This document shows, piece by piece, positions 18,472-26,912 of a stretch of 64,000 bases of DNA. Under the pieces are notes generated by a model, which worked only from the letters and a program-made list of their open reading frames with translations, made no database searches and was not told the origin of the DNA. The translations under genes were made by a program, and so were the position numbers. The DNA is from Sporosarcina sp. FSL W7-1349 (lineage in GTDB: Bacteria; Bacillota; Bacilli; Bacillales_A; Planococcaceae), in assembly GCF_038003045.1 (NCBI RefSeq), contig NZ_JBBOOK010000001.1:1116001-1180000 (forward strand). Direction: 5' to 3'. Each line of letters starts with the position of its first letter. Position 1 is the first letter of the stretch.

Positions 18472-19026
18472 TCATGTATTCAATAGATTTTTTGCATAGA
18501 AGACAGCGAATGCCGTTTTGGCGTCAAAAATCGAACCGTTGGTCATCATTTCCTCCGCTTCGGCAAGCGATACTTCCATTATATTGATAAATTCATCCTC
18601 ATCCCCCGCTGCCGGATTATCAATCGGATATAAATCCCTCGCCAAGTAAAGATGGATCACTTCATCCGCAAATCCCGGAGAGGTGGCAAAGGACTGGATA
18701 AAAATAAATTCGCGGGCGCCATAGCCCGTCTCTTCCTCCAATTCACGGATCGCCGTCACTTCAGGGGCTTCCCCGGCATCGATTTTTCCTGCGGGGATTT
18801 CAATAAGCGACCGCTCGAGCGCCTTCCGATATTGTTCGACGAATACCAGTTTGCCTTCGGACGTGATGGCTAGGATGGCCACTGCGCCCGGGTGACGGAT
18901 CAATTCACGTGCTGTCCGCTTACCATCCGGCAACTCTACTTCCTCTACCCGGAGCGTGATGACCTTCCCTTCATACAACGTCTCCCCCGTTACCGTTTTT
19001 TCCTCATATGTATCCAAATCCTTCAT
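18472..19026 (-). CDS. nudF: ADP-ribose pyrophosphatase (Nudix)
   Basis: NudF hydrolyses ADP-ribose to AMP and ribose-5-phosphate. The 184-residue protein contains a complete Nudix box: GKIDAGE followed by REL and EEETG (about residues 84-106). LIEIPAGKI and SPGFADEVIHLYLARDL are typical of this subfamily. It is divergent from an aldo/keto reductase gene, 73 bases away, in the same order as B. subtilis nudF-yqkF. Confidence 0.92.
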   Translation of the reverse strand: MKDLDTYEEKTVTGETLYEGKVITLRVEEVELPDGKRTARELIRHPGAVAILAITSEGKLVFVEQYRKALERSLIEIPAGKIDAGEAPEVTAIRELEEETGYGAREFIFIQSFATSPGFADEVIHLYLARDLYPIDNPAAGDEDEFINIMEVSLAEAEEMMTNGSIFDAKTAFAVFYAKNLLNT

Positions 19027-19098
19027 CCTTTCGATTGCGGAGTTCTTTCATTTACCATATGCGCATTGTACCATGGAAGAAACGGGAGGTGCATTTAC

Positions 19099-20001
19099 TT
19101 GAATCAAAGAGAACTGGGCCATAGCGGTTTGACCGTATCAGAATTGGGGTTGGGCTGCATGTCGTTGCCTGACGACTTACAGGAATCCAAACTGATCATC
19201 GATGCCGCTCTCGATGCCGGCATTAACTTTTTCGACACAGCCGATCTATACGATGGTGGAAAAAATGAAGAACTCGTCGGCTATGCGCTGAAAAACAGAC
19301 GGGAGGATATTATCTTGGCGACGAAAGTCGGAAACCGACTGAACCCGGACGGCGACGGTTGGACTTGGGATCCGACGAAACGGCATATCGTCAGTGCGGT
19401 GAAAGACAGTCTACGGCGGCTCGGTACCGACTATATCGATCTGTATCAACTACATGGCGGAACGATGGAGGACAATGCCGAGGAAACGATCGAGGCGTTT
19501 GAAAGTTTAAAAAAAGAGGGCTTGATTCGTCACTATGGGATTTCTTCCATACGCCCGACCGTCATCAAACGTTTCCTTGATGGCAGTTCGGCCGTTTCGG
19601 TCATGATGCAATATAGTCTGCTGGATCGCAGACCGGAAGAATGGTTGCCAATGATCCAGGAACGGGGCGCTTCCGTCATTGCACGGGGGGCGCTCGCAAA
19701 AGGCCTGTTGACGGACGAAGGATTGGCAAGAGCCCGGAAAATGGACGGGTTCCTTGACTATGATTCGACTAGCTTGCAACAAACCATCGCTTCTTTGTCT
19801 ACAGTCTCCGCCGATCTGCATGCTATCGCCATCGCATTCGCGCTGCAAGACGAAACCGTGGCCACCGCACTGATCGGTGCCCGGACAAAGGAACAGCTTC
19901 AAGACTCCATCATAGCCTACCAAAAACCGGTCGATGCACAGATGATGGAAGCAGCCATACAACATGTCCGTGCCAACAAATATCAGGAGCATCGCCTATA
20001 G
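19099..20001 (+). CDS. yqkF: Aldo/keto reductase (YqkF-like)
   Basis: A 300-residue NADPH-dependent aldo/keto reductase with the (beta/alpha)8 fold. Visible features are the N-terminal GLTVSELGLGCMSLP, catalytic Asp and Tyr in FFDTADLYDGGKNEE, the Lys in IILATKVGN, His in YQLHGG, and the NADP-binding region ARGALAKGLL and ALIGARTKEQL. The start is TTG at 19099 behind GGGAGGTG; the longer frame to 18892 overlaps nudF and has no support. Substrate is unknown. YqkF is the syntenic match. Confidence 0.88.
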   Translation: MNQRELGHSGLTVSELGLGCMSLPDDLQESKLIIDAALDAGINFFDTADLYDGGKNEELVGYALKNRREDIILATKVGNRLNPDGDGWTWDPTKRHIVSAVKDSLRRLGTDYIDLYQLHGGTMEDNAEETIEAFESLKKEGLIRHYGISSIRPTVIKRFLDGSSAVSVMMQYSLLDRRPEEWLPMIQERGASVIARGALAKGLLTDEGLARARKMDGFLDYDSTSLQQTIASLSTVSADLHAIAIAFALQDETVATALIGARTKEQLQDSIIAYQKPVDAQMMEAAIQHVRANKYQEHRL

Positions 20002-20114
20002 CTTAATTGATTTGAAACATTTCTGACATGTAAGTGTAATGATTGAAAGGGTGTCGTCCAGGGTAACCAGTAAGTAGCACCTCGAAAATCATTTTATTTA
20101 CGGAGGAGATTTCA

Positions 20115-20387
20115 TTGAAACTAACAAAATGGGAAAATAAAAGATGGCTAAAACTCGGAGCCGCCACTATATTATCAGTAAGCATGCTTGCTGCTTGTGC
20201 AGACGATAATGATCCGGATGACGTCGACGTAAATGTCGATAATCCGCCGGCTGAGGTGGATGACGGCACAGATACGGATATCGACATGGACATGAATGAG
20301 GATACAACTACAACACCGGATGGGGGCACGACAACGACGCCCGACGCCACGCCGGATGGAGACACTACAACAGATACGACTCCATAA
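20115..20387 (+). CDS. Small acidic lipoprotein
   Basis: This 90-residue protein starts at TTG behind GGAGGAG. A signal peptide ends in the lipobox SMLAAC. The mature part is nearly all Asp, Thr, Pro and Gly (DDNDPDDVDVNVDNPPAEVDD ends the first acidic block, then Thr-rich runs). It is probably a disordered, strongly acidic surface lipoprotein. I do not recognise a family. A terminator follows directly. Confidence 0.7.
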   Translation: MKLTKWENKRWLKLGAATILSVSMLAACADDNDPDDVDVNVDNPPAEVDDGTDTDIDMDMNEDTTTTPDGGTTTTPDATPDGDTTTDTTP

Positions 20388-20397
20388 TACAACTAGC

Positions 20398-20436
20398 AAA
20401 AGGTCGGAGATGCAGAATGCTCTCCGACCTTTTTCC
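20398..20436 (+). terminator. Terminator after the acidic lipoprotein
   Basis: AAGGTCGGAGA pairs with TCTCCGACCTT and runs into TTTTT. Confidence 0.85.
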
Positions 20437-20504
20437 TGTTCCTTCATTCGACAATCAATTCAAACTATCCAACAATTTTTACAATGTTTTATGGTATTCT
20501 AATA

Positions 20505-20560
20505 GAGGTGAGTGTCCAGATGACTAGAACCGTTGGTCATAGAAAGAATAGAATCTCACT
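20505..20560 (+). promoter_or_regulatory. Possible structured leader of the NitT/TauT ABC operon
   Basis: The leader can form an outer stem (GTGAG at 20508-20512 with CTCAC at 20555-20559) enclosing an inner hairpin (ATGAC at 20520 with GTCAT at 20536). It follows a possible -10 box (TATTCT) and precedes the operon by about 25 bases. No TPP, purine or ykkC consensus is recognisable. It might be a small regulatory element or chance pairing. Confidence 0.3.
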
Positions 20561-20586
20561 GACTACATAGATGGAGGGAAACAAAA

Positions 20587-21672
20587 ATGAGAAGAAAGTT
20601 TTGGTTTGCACTTTTTTCCGTCATCCTGTTGGCATTCGCCTTAGCAGCATGCGGGAAAGATGCAGGATCGGATTCCGCTTCGACAGGGGATGCCCAAAAA
20701 TCGGAGGGTACTCCGGAGGAAAGCTCATCCGCCGAGAACAAAAAGGTGGATATCGGAATGCTCAAACTGACGAGCTCCGCTCCTTTATTCATCGCATTGG
20801 AGAAAGGCTTCTTCGCGGAAGAAGGCATCGATGCACAGGAGAAGTGGTTTGAAGCGGCCCAGCCTATTTCAGTTGCCACAACGAGTGGAGATATCGATGT
20901 CGGTGCGACCGGAATTACGGCGAGCCTCTATAATATGGTGGCTGGCGGAGAGAAGTTATTGATTGTCGCGGATAAGGGCCGGGAGCAGGCAGGCTATTCA
21001 TCCACTGCTGTATTGGTCCCGAGCGATTCGGATGTGGCTTCAATCGGAGATTTGAAAGGCAAAAAAATTGGAATCACGCAAACAGGTTCGACATACCACT
21101 ATATGGCGGGCCAACTGCTTGAATTGCATGGTTTGACAACAGCTGATGTCGAATTGGTACCGGTGAACAGTATTCCGGGATTGATGGAGACGTTGCAAAG
21201 CAAACAGGTGGATGCTGTCCTATTAAACGAACCGAACGTATCGCGTGTCGTGAAGGAAGGCTATGGAAAAGTCATCGCCCAAGTCGGGGATGAAATGGAT
21301 TACCAAACTTCCGGAATCTTCTTCTCCCAAGCATTCGCTGATGATAAAGAAACAGCTGTCAAGTTCCTGAAAGCCTATGCGAAAGCGACGCGCTATTATT
21401 ATGATGCCGTCTTAACAAAAGAAGACGATGAAATCGTTCCGGGAGAAAACTATGATGAAGTGGTCGAAATCATCGCGAAATATACCGACCAAGAGCCAGA
21501 ACTCATCAAATTGGGACTTCCTTATATGGACCGGGACGGAAAGCTTCTCGACACTGATATCCAGACACAGGTCGATTGGTATGTGAAGGAAAAATTGGTC
21601 GACTCTATTGATCCAAGTGAAATCGTCAACACAGAACTGTTGGAAGAAGCTCTGCAAGACTTAGGGAAGTGA
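20587..21672 (+). CDS. NitT/TauT-type ABC transporter substrate-binding lipoprotein
   Basis: A 361-residue exported lipoprotein (lipobox ALAACG) followed by a Ser/Glu-rich linker and an NMT1/SsuA-like binding fold. Characteristic phrases are LFIALEKGFFAEEGIDAQ, GDIDVGATGITASLYNM and LKGKKIGITQTGSTYHY. Such proteins bind sulfonates, nitrate, taurine or thiamine precursors, and this sequence alone does not decide the ligand. It is the first gene of a three-gene importer operon with the ATPase six bases downstream. The ribosome binding site is GGAGGG. Confidence 0.87.
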   Translation: MRRKFWFALFSVILLAFALAACGKDAGSDSASTGDAQKSEGTPEESSSAENKKVDIGMLKLTSSAPLFIALEKGFFAEEGIDAQEKWFEAAQPISVATTSGDIDVGATGITASLYNMVAGGEKLLIVADKGREQAGYSSTAVLVPSDSDVASIGDLKGKKIGITQTGSTYHYMAGQLLELHGLTTADVELVPVNSIPGLMETLQSKQVDAVLLNEPNVSRVVKEGYGKVIAQVGDEMDYQTSGIFFSQAFADDKETAVKFLKAYAKATRYYYDAVLTKEDDEIVPGENYDEVVEIIAKYTDQEPELIKLGLPYMDRDGKLLDTDIQTQVDWYVKEKLVDSIDPSEIVNTELLEEALQDLGK

Positions 21673-21677
21673 TCTAG

Positions 21678-22445
21678 ATGAAGATTGTCATCGATGATGT
21701 CGGAAAGACATTTACCAGCACCAAGAAAGAAGTTACAACAGCCTTGGAGAATATTAATTTTACCATCCACGAGAAGGAGTTTGTCGTCCTGGTCGGCCCA
21801 AGCGGATGCGGAAAGTCGACCCTTCTCAACATTGTGGGGGGATTATTATCCCCTACTACCGGGTCGGTCTATTTTGAAGGAATCGAGAAGGATCCGAATT
21901 TGGCGATCGTCTTCCAAGAGATTGCGCTCTTTCCATGGCGGACGGTTTATCAGAACGTCATTTACGGGCTGGAGGAACGGAAGGTCAGCAAACAGGAGAT
22001 CAAGGAAAAAGCAGACTATTACATCGACATGGTCGGTTTGACGGATTTCAAGGATGCTTATCCGAAGCAACTCTCCGGCGGTATGAAGCAGCGGGTCGGA
22101 ATCGGTCGGGCATTGGCGGTCGAGCCGGACTTGCTGCTCATGGACGAACCATTCTCCGCTCTGGATGCCCAAACACGGACGCTGATGCAGGAAGAATTGC
22201 TGACCATCTGGAATCGGACCCAGCTGAGCACACTATATGTCACGCATAACATCCAGGAGGCGGTCTATTTGGCCGACCGCGTCATCGTGTTATCGAGACA
22301 TCCCGGTCGCATCAAGAGCATCATCCCTATCGATTTGCCTAAAATGGGCAGAGGTGAAGAACAACATCGGGAACAATTTGAACGGTATTCAGAAGAAATC
22401 TGGCAAATGATCCGCCATGATGCCGTCGAAGCCTTAAAGGAGTGA
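21678..22445 (+). CDS. NitT/TauT-type ABC transporter ATP-binding protein
   Basis: This 255-residue ATPase has Walker [10 protein letters not shown], the Q-loop in [11 protein letters not shown], the signature [16 protein letters not shown], Walker [13 protein letters not shown] and the H-loop in [16 protein letters not shown]. It belongs to the SsuB/TauB/NrtD group. Beyond the NBD there is only a short C-terminal extension. It is encoded between its binding protein and permease. Confidence 0.92.
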   Translation: MKIVIDDVGKTFTSTKKEVTTALENINFTIHEKEFVVLVGPSGCGKSTLLNIVGGLLSPTTGSVYFEGIEKDPNLAIVFQEIALFPWRTVYQNVIYGLEERKVSKQEIKEKADYYIDMVGLTDFKDAYPKQLSGGMKQRVGIGRALAVEPDLLLMDEPFSALDAQTRTLMQEELLTIWNRTQLSTLYVTHNIQEAVYLADRVIVLSRHPGRIKSIIPIDLPKMGRGEEQHREQFERYSEEIWQMIRHDAVEALKE

Positions 22446-22452
22446 AAATTCG

Positions 22453-23244
22453 ATGGCACATCAGAAAAAAACCATCACTAACCGAGTTGCCTTTTTAGAA
22501 AAAAAGGTCCCGATCTACGCTTCCGTACTCGGGCTCGTCGGCTTGATCGTCCTTTGGGAAATCGTGTGTAGCCTGAAAATCGTTTCCCCACTTTTTCTTC
22601 CCGCTCCGTCGGCAATTGTAACGACGGGCTGGGATATGCTCGTCAGCGGGGAAATCATGAGAAACCTGGGCCCGAGTCTGTACCGGATCGGAATCGGCTA
22701 TCTAATCGGTTCCACGGTCGGCATCATCGTCGGCCTTCTGCTCGGATTCTCAAAATGGGTGGATGCTATCGGGACGCCCATCGTCTACTCTTTGTATCCA
22801 ATTCCTAAAATCGCCTTATTGCCATTGTTCGTTCTGTGGCTTGGAATCGGCGAACTGTCCAAAGTGACCATCATCGCGCTAGGCGTATTTTTCCCGGTCG
22901 TCATCAATACCTATTCCGGGGTGCGGAACGTCGATCAAATTTTGATCAAAGCAGCGATCACCTTTGGGTCCAACCATTTCAATGTCATCCGGAAAGTGAT
23001 CCTGCCCGGTGCCTTACCGATGATCTTCGCCGGTTTGAAGCTGGCAGCCGGGACTTCCCTGCTCCTTTTGGTCGCAGCGGAAATGATCGCGGCGCAAAGC
23101 GGGATCGGTTCCATGGTACTGCATTACGGAAATCTCATGATTACTTCCAAATTGATGGTAGGCGTTCTCGTCCTATCCATCCTCGGCTTGACATTCAACC
23201 GGCTCTTGCAATGGTTGGAAAACAAGCTCTTGCCTTGGAAATGA
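22453..23244 (+). CDS. NitT/TauT-type ABC transporter permease
   Basis: This 263-residue inner membrane permease has about six helices. The EAA loop contacting the ATPase is seen in LIKAAITFGSNHFNVIRKVILPGALPMIFAGLK. It belongs to the SsuC/TauC/ThiX group. It ends the operon; the region downstream is a non-coding repeat and not a recognisable terminator of its own. Confidence 0.9.
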   Translation: MAHQKKTITNRVAFLEKKVPIYASVLGLVGLIVLWEIVCSLKIVSPLFLPAPSAIVTTGWDMLVSGEIMRNLGPSLYRIGIGYLIGSTVGIIVGLLLGFSKWVDAIGTPIVYSLYPIPKIALLPLFVLWLGIGELSKVTIIALGVFFPVVINTYSGVRNVDQILIKAAITFGSNHFNVIRKVILPGALPMIFAGLKLAAGTSLLLLVAAEMIAAQSGIGSMVLHYGNLMITSKLMVGVLVLSILGLTFNRLLQWLENKLLPWK

Positions 23245-23275
23245 CAATATGAAATATACAGCTGTCCTGAAACCC

Positions 23276-23508
23276 GGAAAAATCGTTCAGGAAGGCTCCC
23301 TTTCCGTGGGCGTCGTTTAAGTCCAATCGAACAGCGAAGGGTTCGATTTGCCGTATTTCCGCGCACTTTGCGGAAATTAAGGCATCCTGTGCTGCCAAAC
23401 GCTGCGCTTTTTGGCGCAATAGCCGTTCTGCGTTACGGCTTCGCGCCCTCCGGGATCTTCGGCTGACGCTACTCCCACAGGAGTCACGCCGTTCCTGAAC
23501 GATTTTCC
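23276..23508. repeat. Folded-back intergenic repeat with inverted ends
   Basis: Both ends read inwards as AATCGTTCAGGAA (left 23281; right 23491-23504 as its complement), flanked by GGAAAA on each side. The interior contains a 60-base module (23325-23384) that recurs at 44211-44270. It also contains palindromic stretches near 23390-23420 and the ACTCCTGTGGGAGT box at 23470-23486. No open frame of note is present. It resembles a non-autonomous repeat placed in the gap between convergent genes. Confidence 0.6.
23325..23384. repeat. Two-hairpin repeat module, copy A
   Basis: The first hairpin is AATCGAAC / GTTCGATT with loop AGCGAAGG. The second is ATTTCCGC / GCGGAAAT. Copy B at 44211-44270 is identical at 55 of 60 positions. 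Two of the five differences are a compensatory C-G to T-A pair in the second stem. Confidence 0.8.
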
Positions 23509-23527
23509 TAGCATAACCTAAAAGAAT

Positions 23528-23580
23528 GGGGCTATCCGATTAAGCCAGTTTCTCACTGACTTATTGGACAGTCCCATGTT
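23528..23580 (-). terminator. Probable terminator after the 110-aa hypothetical gene
   Basis: GGGACTGTCC pairs with GGATAGCCCC with mismatches and the inner CAGT with ACTG; a T-rich run follows on the minus strand. Confidence 0.5.
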
Positions 23581-23582
23581 TT

Positions 23583-23915
23583 TCATTTCTGGCATTCTTC
23601 CATCTTCTGTTCCATTTCCTCCCGATTGAGCACTACTCTTGGGAACAGTGTAAAAACGGGGTCCAGTTGGTAGTTCATGTCTTCCAATTCCGCTGGTTCA
23701 CTGAAAGGATATTCATAATAGATTGTGTGCTTGGCACTTTGGACGATGAGCCGAATCAGTTGGAGCGGCAGGGCACCCCCTGTATCTTCGTCGGTCAGGA
23801 CCGTCTCCTCCTTGATCCAATCGGATTGATTGATGTACGTATGGCCTACTCGCTGGCCCTCGGACTCCTGCTCCGCAAATTCCACCAGTTCCTCCAAAGT
23901 CGCTGCTTGTCTCAA
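23583..23915 (-). CDS. Hypothetical protein (110 aa)
   Basis: A soluble, acidic protein of 110 residues with no signal peptide or membrane segment. The TTG start at 23915 is preferred because AAAGGGAGG is correctly spaced; an ATG at 23936 is the alternative and the frame opens at 24065. Recognisable stretches are RQAATLEELVEFAEQESEG and LIVQSAKHTIYYEYPF. I do not know the family. It stands alone between the repeat and a divergent LCP-family gene. Confidence 0.6.
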   Translation of the reverse strand: MRQAATLEELVEFAEQESEGQRVGHTYINQSDWIKEETVLTDEDTGGALPLQLIRLIVQSAKHTIYYEYPFSEPAELEDMNYQLDPVFTLFPRVVLNREEMEQKMEECQK

Positions 23916-24146
23916 TCTGATTCCTCCCTTTCCCATCACTCCTTGACTGTTTTCCCGTTCCCCCGCTGCCAATAAACATAAGTACCAAGGATTGCAAATA
24001 AAATTAGATTGTATTCGATTACATTTCTTGATAGGGTTGTAAAGAAAAGTGTTTCGGATAATCAATCATTTTAAAAACTTTTTCGTCCCTACTTCGTCTT
24101 ATACAAGGGGACCAGAAGACATTTAGTGAGAATGGTGGTTGTAAGA

Positions 24147-25127
24147 ATGAAAAGACAACAATTTAAAAAGCGAAAGAAAAGGAAATGGCTAGGAATCAGT
24201 TTCCTGCTAATCGCTTTGTTAATAGGGATCGGCGTTTTCTATTGGGTCGACCAATATAAGCAGGGACAGACATTGGCAAGCGACAGCACATTGAAAGAGC
24301 AATCCGCCGAATTTGATTTATTCGAAGGGCCGGAGCCGCAATATGGGGAAATCAACGTCCTCCTTCTCGGTTCAGATGCCCGGGCCAATGAGAACGGAGG
24401 GCGATCCGACACATTGATGGTTGCCCATTATTCCCAAAAAACGGGGGCCCTCAAACTGATTTCGATCATGCGAGACACGTATGTCGAGATTCCCGGCTAT
24501 GGCAAGCAGAAAATGAATGCAGCCTTCTCCTTGGGAGGTCCGGAGCTCGTCCGCCAGACGATCAAGGAAAACTTCGGTCTCGATGTCCATTATTATACGA
24601 TCGTCGATTTTAACGGCTTTCCAAAGCTGGTCGACATCTTGGCGCCCGATGGCATCGAGGTCGACATTCCGTATAAAATGGAACATGGGATTGGAATGAC
24701 GTTGCAGCCGGGGCAACAAACATTGCACGGGGAAGAATTATTGGGATATGTCCGGTTCCGACATGACCGGAAAAGTGATTTCGGCCGTGTCGAACGGCAA
24801 CAGGAAGCACTCTCCAAGCTCAAGGAGGAAGCGGTCGGGATGCACAATATCATGAACTTGCCGAAACTGCTCGGAGCCGCGGAAGCGTATATCGATACAA
24901 ATGTCGATAAGATGACGATGCTGTCGATCGGAAAAGGACTGCTTGACAAAAAGTCGAGCGGCATCGAGACACTCCGTATCCCTGTCGACAGTTCCTTCCG
25001 GGATCTCGAAACAAATGTCGGAGATGTACTGGACATCGATTTTCAACAAAATATCGATGCTTTGAACGCGTTTTTGAAAGGGTCCAATGAAACTGCGGAA
25101 AACACGTCGACTTCAGATGAGCAATAG
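24147..25127 (+). CDS. LytR-CpsA-Psr family cell wall glycopolymer ligase
   Basis: A 326-residue type II membrane protein: basic N-terminus (KRKKRKWLG), one helix at about 18-38, then the LCP catalytic domain. LCP enzymes transfer teichoic acid or other undecaprenyl-phosphate-linked polymers to peptidoglycan. Typical elements are NVLLLGSDARANENGGRSDT, SIMRDTYVEIPGYGKQKMNAAF, and HGEELLGYVRFRHD with Arg residues for pyrophosphate. Start at 24147 is preferred. It is monocistronic with a strong terminator downstream. Confidence 0.92.
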   Translation: MKRQQFKKRKKRKWLGISFLLIALLIGIGVFYWVDQYKQGQTLASDSTLKEQSAEFDLFEGPEPQYGEINVLLLGSDARANENGGRSDTLMVAHYSQKTGALKLISIMRDTYVEIPGYGKQKMNAAFSLGGPELVRQTIKENFGLDVHYYTIVDFNGFPKLVDILAPDGIEVDIPYKMEHGIGMTLQPGQQTLHGEELLGYVRFRHDRKSDFGRVERQQEALSKLKEEAVGMHNIMNLPKLLGAAEAYIDTNVDKMTMLSIGKGLLDKKSSGIETLRIPVDSSFRDLETNVGDVLDIDFQQNIDALNAFLKGSNETAENTSTSDEQ

Positions 25128-25190
25128 AAAAGAAAGGTTCCGCACCCCTTCTATTGGGGAGCAGAACTGATGAAATCTTATAAAAAAGCA

Positions 25191-25233
25191 AAAAAGCAGG
25201 GGAATTCTTTTATGAATTCGCCCTGCCTTTTTA
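25191..25233. terminator. Bidirectional terminator after the LCP gene
   Basis: AAAAAGCAGGG pairs with CCCTGCCTTTTT and the inner GAATTC with GAATTC. Confidence 0.85.
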
Positions 25234-25297
25234 TTATCTTAGTAAACGGTTTTTTATCACTTTAAATTATTTATATAAAACGAACAAAGGATTTGTA

Positions 25298-25453
25298 ATG
25301 GGGGCGGCGACGGTTGAACAGTTCCCGCCCGCCTGCTATAGCCATCGCTGGCAGGTTAAGACCTGCTTCCAACGGGCCAAGGGGCAATTGGGTTTAAGCT
25401 ACCAGGGGCAGAGCGGGCGTGTGATCAAGCGGTTTTGGCTTATTCCTGATTGA
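25298..25453 (+). pseudogene. Transposase C-terminal fragment (IS4/IS701-like)
   Basis: An open stretch of 51 codons at higher G+C than its surroundings reads YSHRWQVKTCFQRAKGQL, then GLSYQGQSGRVIKRFWLIPD. This resembles the Y-(2)-R-W-x-[IV]-E...K...LGL..YQ.R region around the catalytic Glu of IS4/IS701-type DDE transposases, with the Glu replaced by Lys here. There is no upstream DDE domain and no terminal repeats were seen. It is a dead fragment. A further reading in another frame continues up to about 25,545 and is probably the same decayed end. Confidence 0.55.
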
Positions 25454-25573
25454 TCTGTACGGAACATCCTTCACGGGGGCCTTCCATCTCATACGCCGGG
25501 TTAAGTTCGCGAGCTTCAAGCGGCCTTAGGTGCTCGTCATTTGTTTTTAATTGGTGAATTTTGCATTAAAGCA

Positions 25574-26149
25574 CTAAATATACTGTGGCTTGATTTTATC
25601 AAAGTCTTGCTTCAACAAAGAATACATATATAAATCATCGAATTTCCCATTTGTAAACTCATAATTCCTTAATAATCCTTCTCTAGTAAAACCTAATTTT
25701 TCTACTAACTTTTGTGATGAGAGATTAGGCGGCTCGATTAATGCTTCTAGTCGTTGAAAATTCATATGTTCATATCCGTAACTTATTATAGCTTCAACCG
25801 CTTCAGTTGCTATGCCTTTCCCCCACTGTGCTTTACTCAATTCAAAGCCTATTTCTGCACGGAAATGCTGCGAAACATAGTTATGAAAACCGCAACTGCC
25901 AATAACAATTCCTTGCTCTTTTAAAGTGATTCCCCATCTAATACCCGTTTTGTCGTTTTGTATTGACTGATACCATGATATCTCATCTAACGCATCGTTA
26001 ATTGATTTAAAAGGTTCTAGTCCATAATATTTCATTACCTCTTCATCAGACAGATATTTCAAAATACTGTTCGCATCCTCTTTTGTAACTTTTCTTAACA
26101 CTAATCTTTTAGTCTCAAGCACAGGAAATATACCAGCATCTTTAGTCAT
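25574..26149 (-). CDS. RimJ/RimL-type GNAT N-acetyltransferase
   Basis: A 191-residue GNAT-fold enzyme: TKRLVLRKVTKEDANSIL at the N-terminus, the acetyl-CoA loop in LSKAQWGKGIATEAVEAI, and NLSSQKLVEKLGFTREGLLRNY at the end. This subfamily acetylates ribosomal-protein N-termini or small amines; the substrate cannot be read from the sequence. Base composition is clearly A+T-richer than its neighbours and it sits between a transposase fragment and a frameshifted remnant, so it was probably acquired by transfer. Confidence 0.85.
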   Translation of the reverse strand: MTKDAGIFPVLETKRLVLRKVTKEDANSILKYLSDEEVMKYYGLEPFKSINDALDEISWYQSIQNDKTGIRWGITLKEQGIVIGSCGFHNYVSQHFRAEIGFELSKAQWGKGIATEAVEAIISYGYEHMNFQRLEALIEPPNLSSQKLVEKLGFTREGLLRNYEFTNGKFDDLYMYSLLKQDFDKIKPQYI

Positions 26150-26449
26150 ATAAACTTCCCCTCATTTTATATTACTTTTTCAGTGTCCTACCCCGTTAGT
26201 CGAACAAGGCTTTGTGATTAAAAATATTTCTATAAAATTAATTCACAGTCTAATTATATTTTAACACTCGACAATCTCACTATACTAAAGAACGGGGTGT
26301 TTAATCATTTTTTATCAAGGCTGTCAAAATGCCTAATTGATACGTTCAGTGTGAAAGCCCGTCAACAGCTAGTGCTAATTTTGTCGGTGCAAAAGTTGAG
26401 ACACAACAGAAAGAAACCTAATCGTACAACTTATGGGGATATGTGATAA
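26150..26449. other. AT-rich intergenic stretch without gene
   Basis: About 300 low-G+C bases upstream of the acetyltransferase. No open frame, tRNA-like or terminator-like structure was found. It may hold decayed insertion-sequence material. Confidence 0.4.
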
Positions 26450-26664
26450 ATGGGAACTCTATTTGAGCTTTTAGGTTTAATAGGTAACTTGCTTTTCCCC
26501 TTTACAAAAAATGTTACAGAAGAACAAATAGAGAGAAGAATATTAGATTTCTTGAGGAATATCAATGGTTTCAAAAATATCTTGAAGATACTACGTTTGA
26601 AAATTTAATTAAGGAAAATATAGACGTTCGTTTTGTAATAGGGCAATTCAACATTAAAAAATGA
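26450..26664 (+). pseudogene. Frameshifted gene remnant
   Basis: An ATG-initiated frame (26450-26608) begins MGTLFELLGLIGNLLFPF, continues TKNVTEEQIERRILDFLR, and then loses sense. In another frame from about 26545 the text continues EEYQWFQKYLEDTTFENLIK up to a TGA at 26662-26664. Both halves look like one helical protein split by a single-base change near 26550. The family is not recognised. Confidence 0.5.
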
Positions 26665-26813
26665 AAAATAAGACTGGATATCACAATACATATCAAAAGA
26701 AAATTCAAATTGATTCAATTCAGTAAGAACACCATATGTCCTTCTTTTTTTAAGGCATGTAAATTGACGGTTTGGAAATATCCGTTTCTTTAGTTCGTTC
26801 AATATAATAAAAA

Positions 26814-26846
26814 AAGGGTACGAAATCGGTTGTGATTTCATACCCT
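26814..26846. terminator. Hairpin in the intergenic region left of hprK
   Basis: GGGTACGAAATC pairs with GATTTCATACCC; A-tract on the left, T-tract on the right. Confidence 0.55.
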
Positions 26847-26876
26847 ATTTGTTTTACTATTTTCTGTTTTGAACGC

Positions 26877-26912
26877 GAAAAGAGAACCCATGGGCCCCTC
26901 TCTTTTTCATTG
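26877..26912 (-). terminator. Terminator overlapping the hprK 3' end
   Basis: AAAGAGA pairs with TCTCTTT around GGGGCCCATGGGT; the left arm lies across the last hprK codons. Confidence 0.55.

Noticed and set aside
20448-20586. TPP riboswitch ahead of the NitT/TauT operon
   Set aside because: The required CTGAGA and ACCTGA-type boxes are missing.
26605-26841. 78-codon minus-strand open frame
   Set aside because: AT-rich, no RBS, overlaps the frameshifted remnant and ends in a hairpin; composition looks random.
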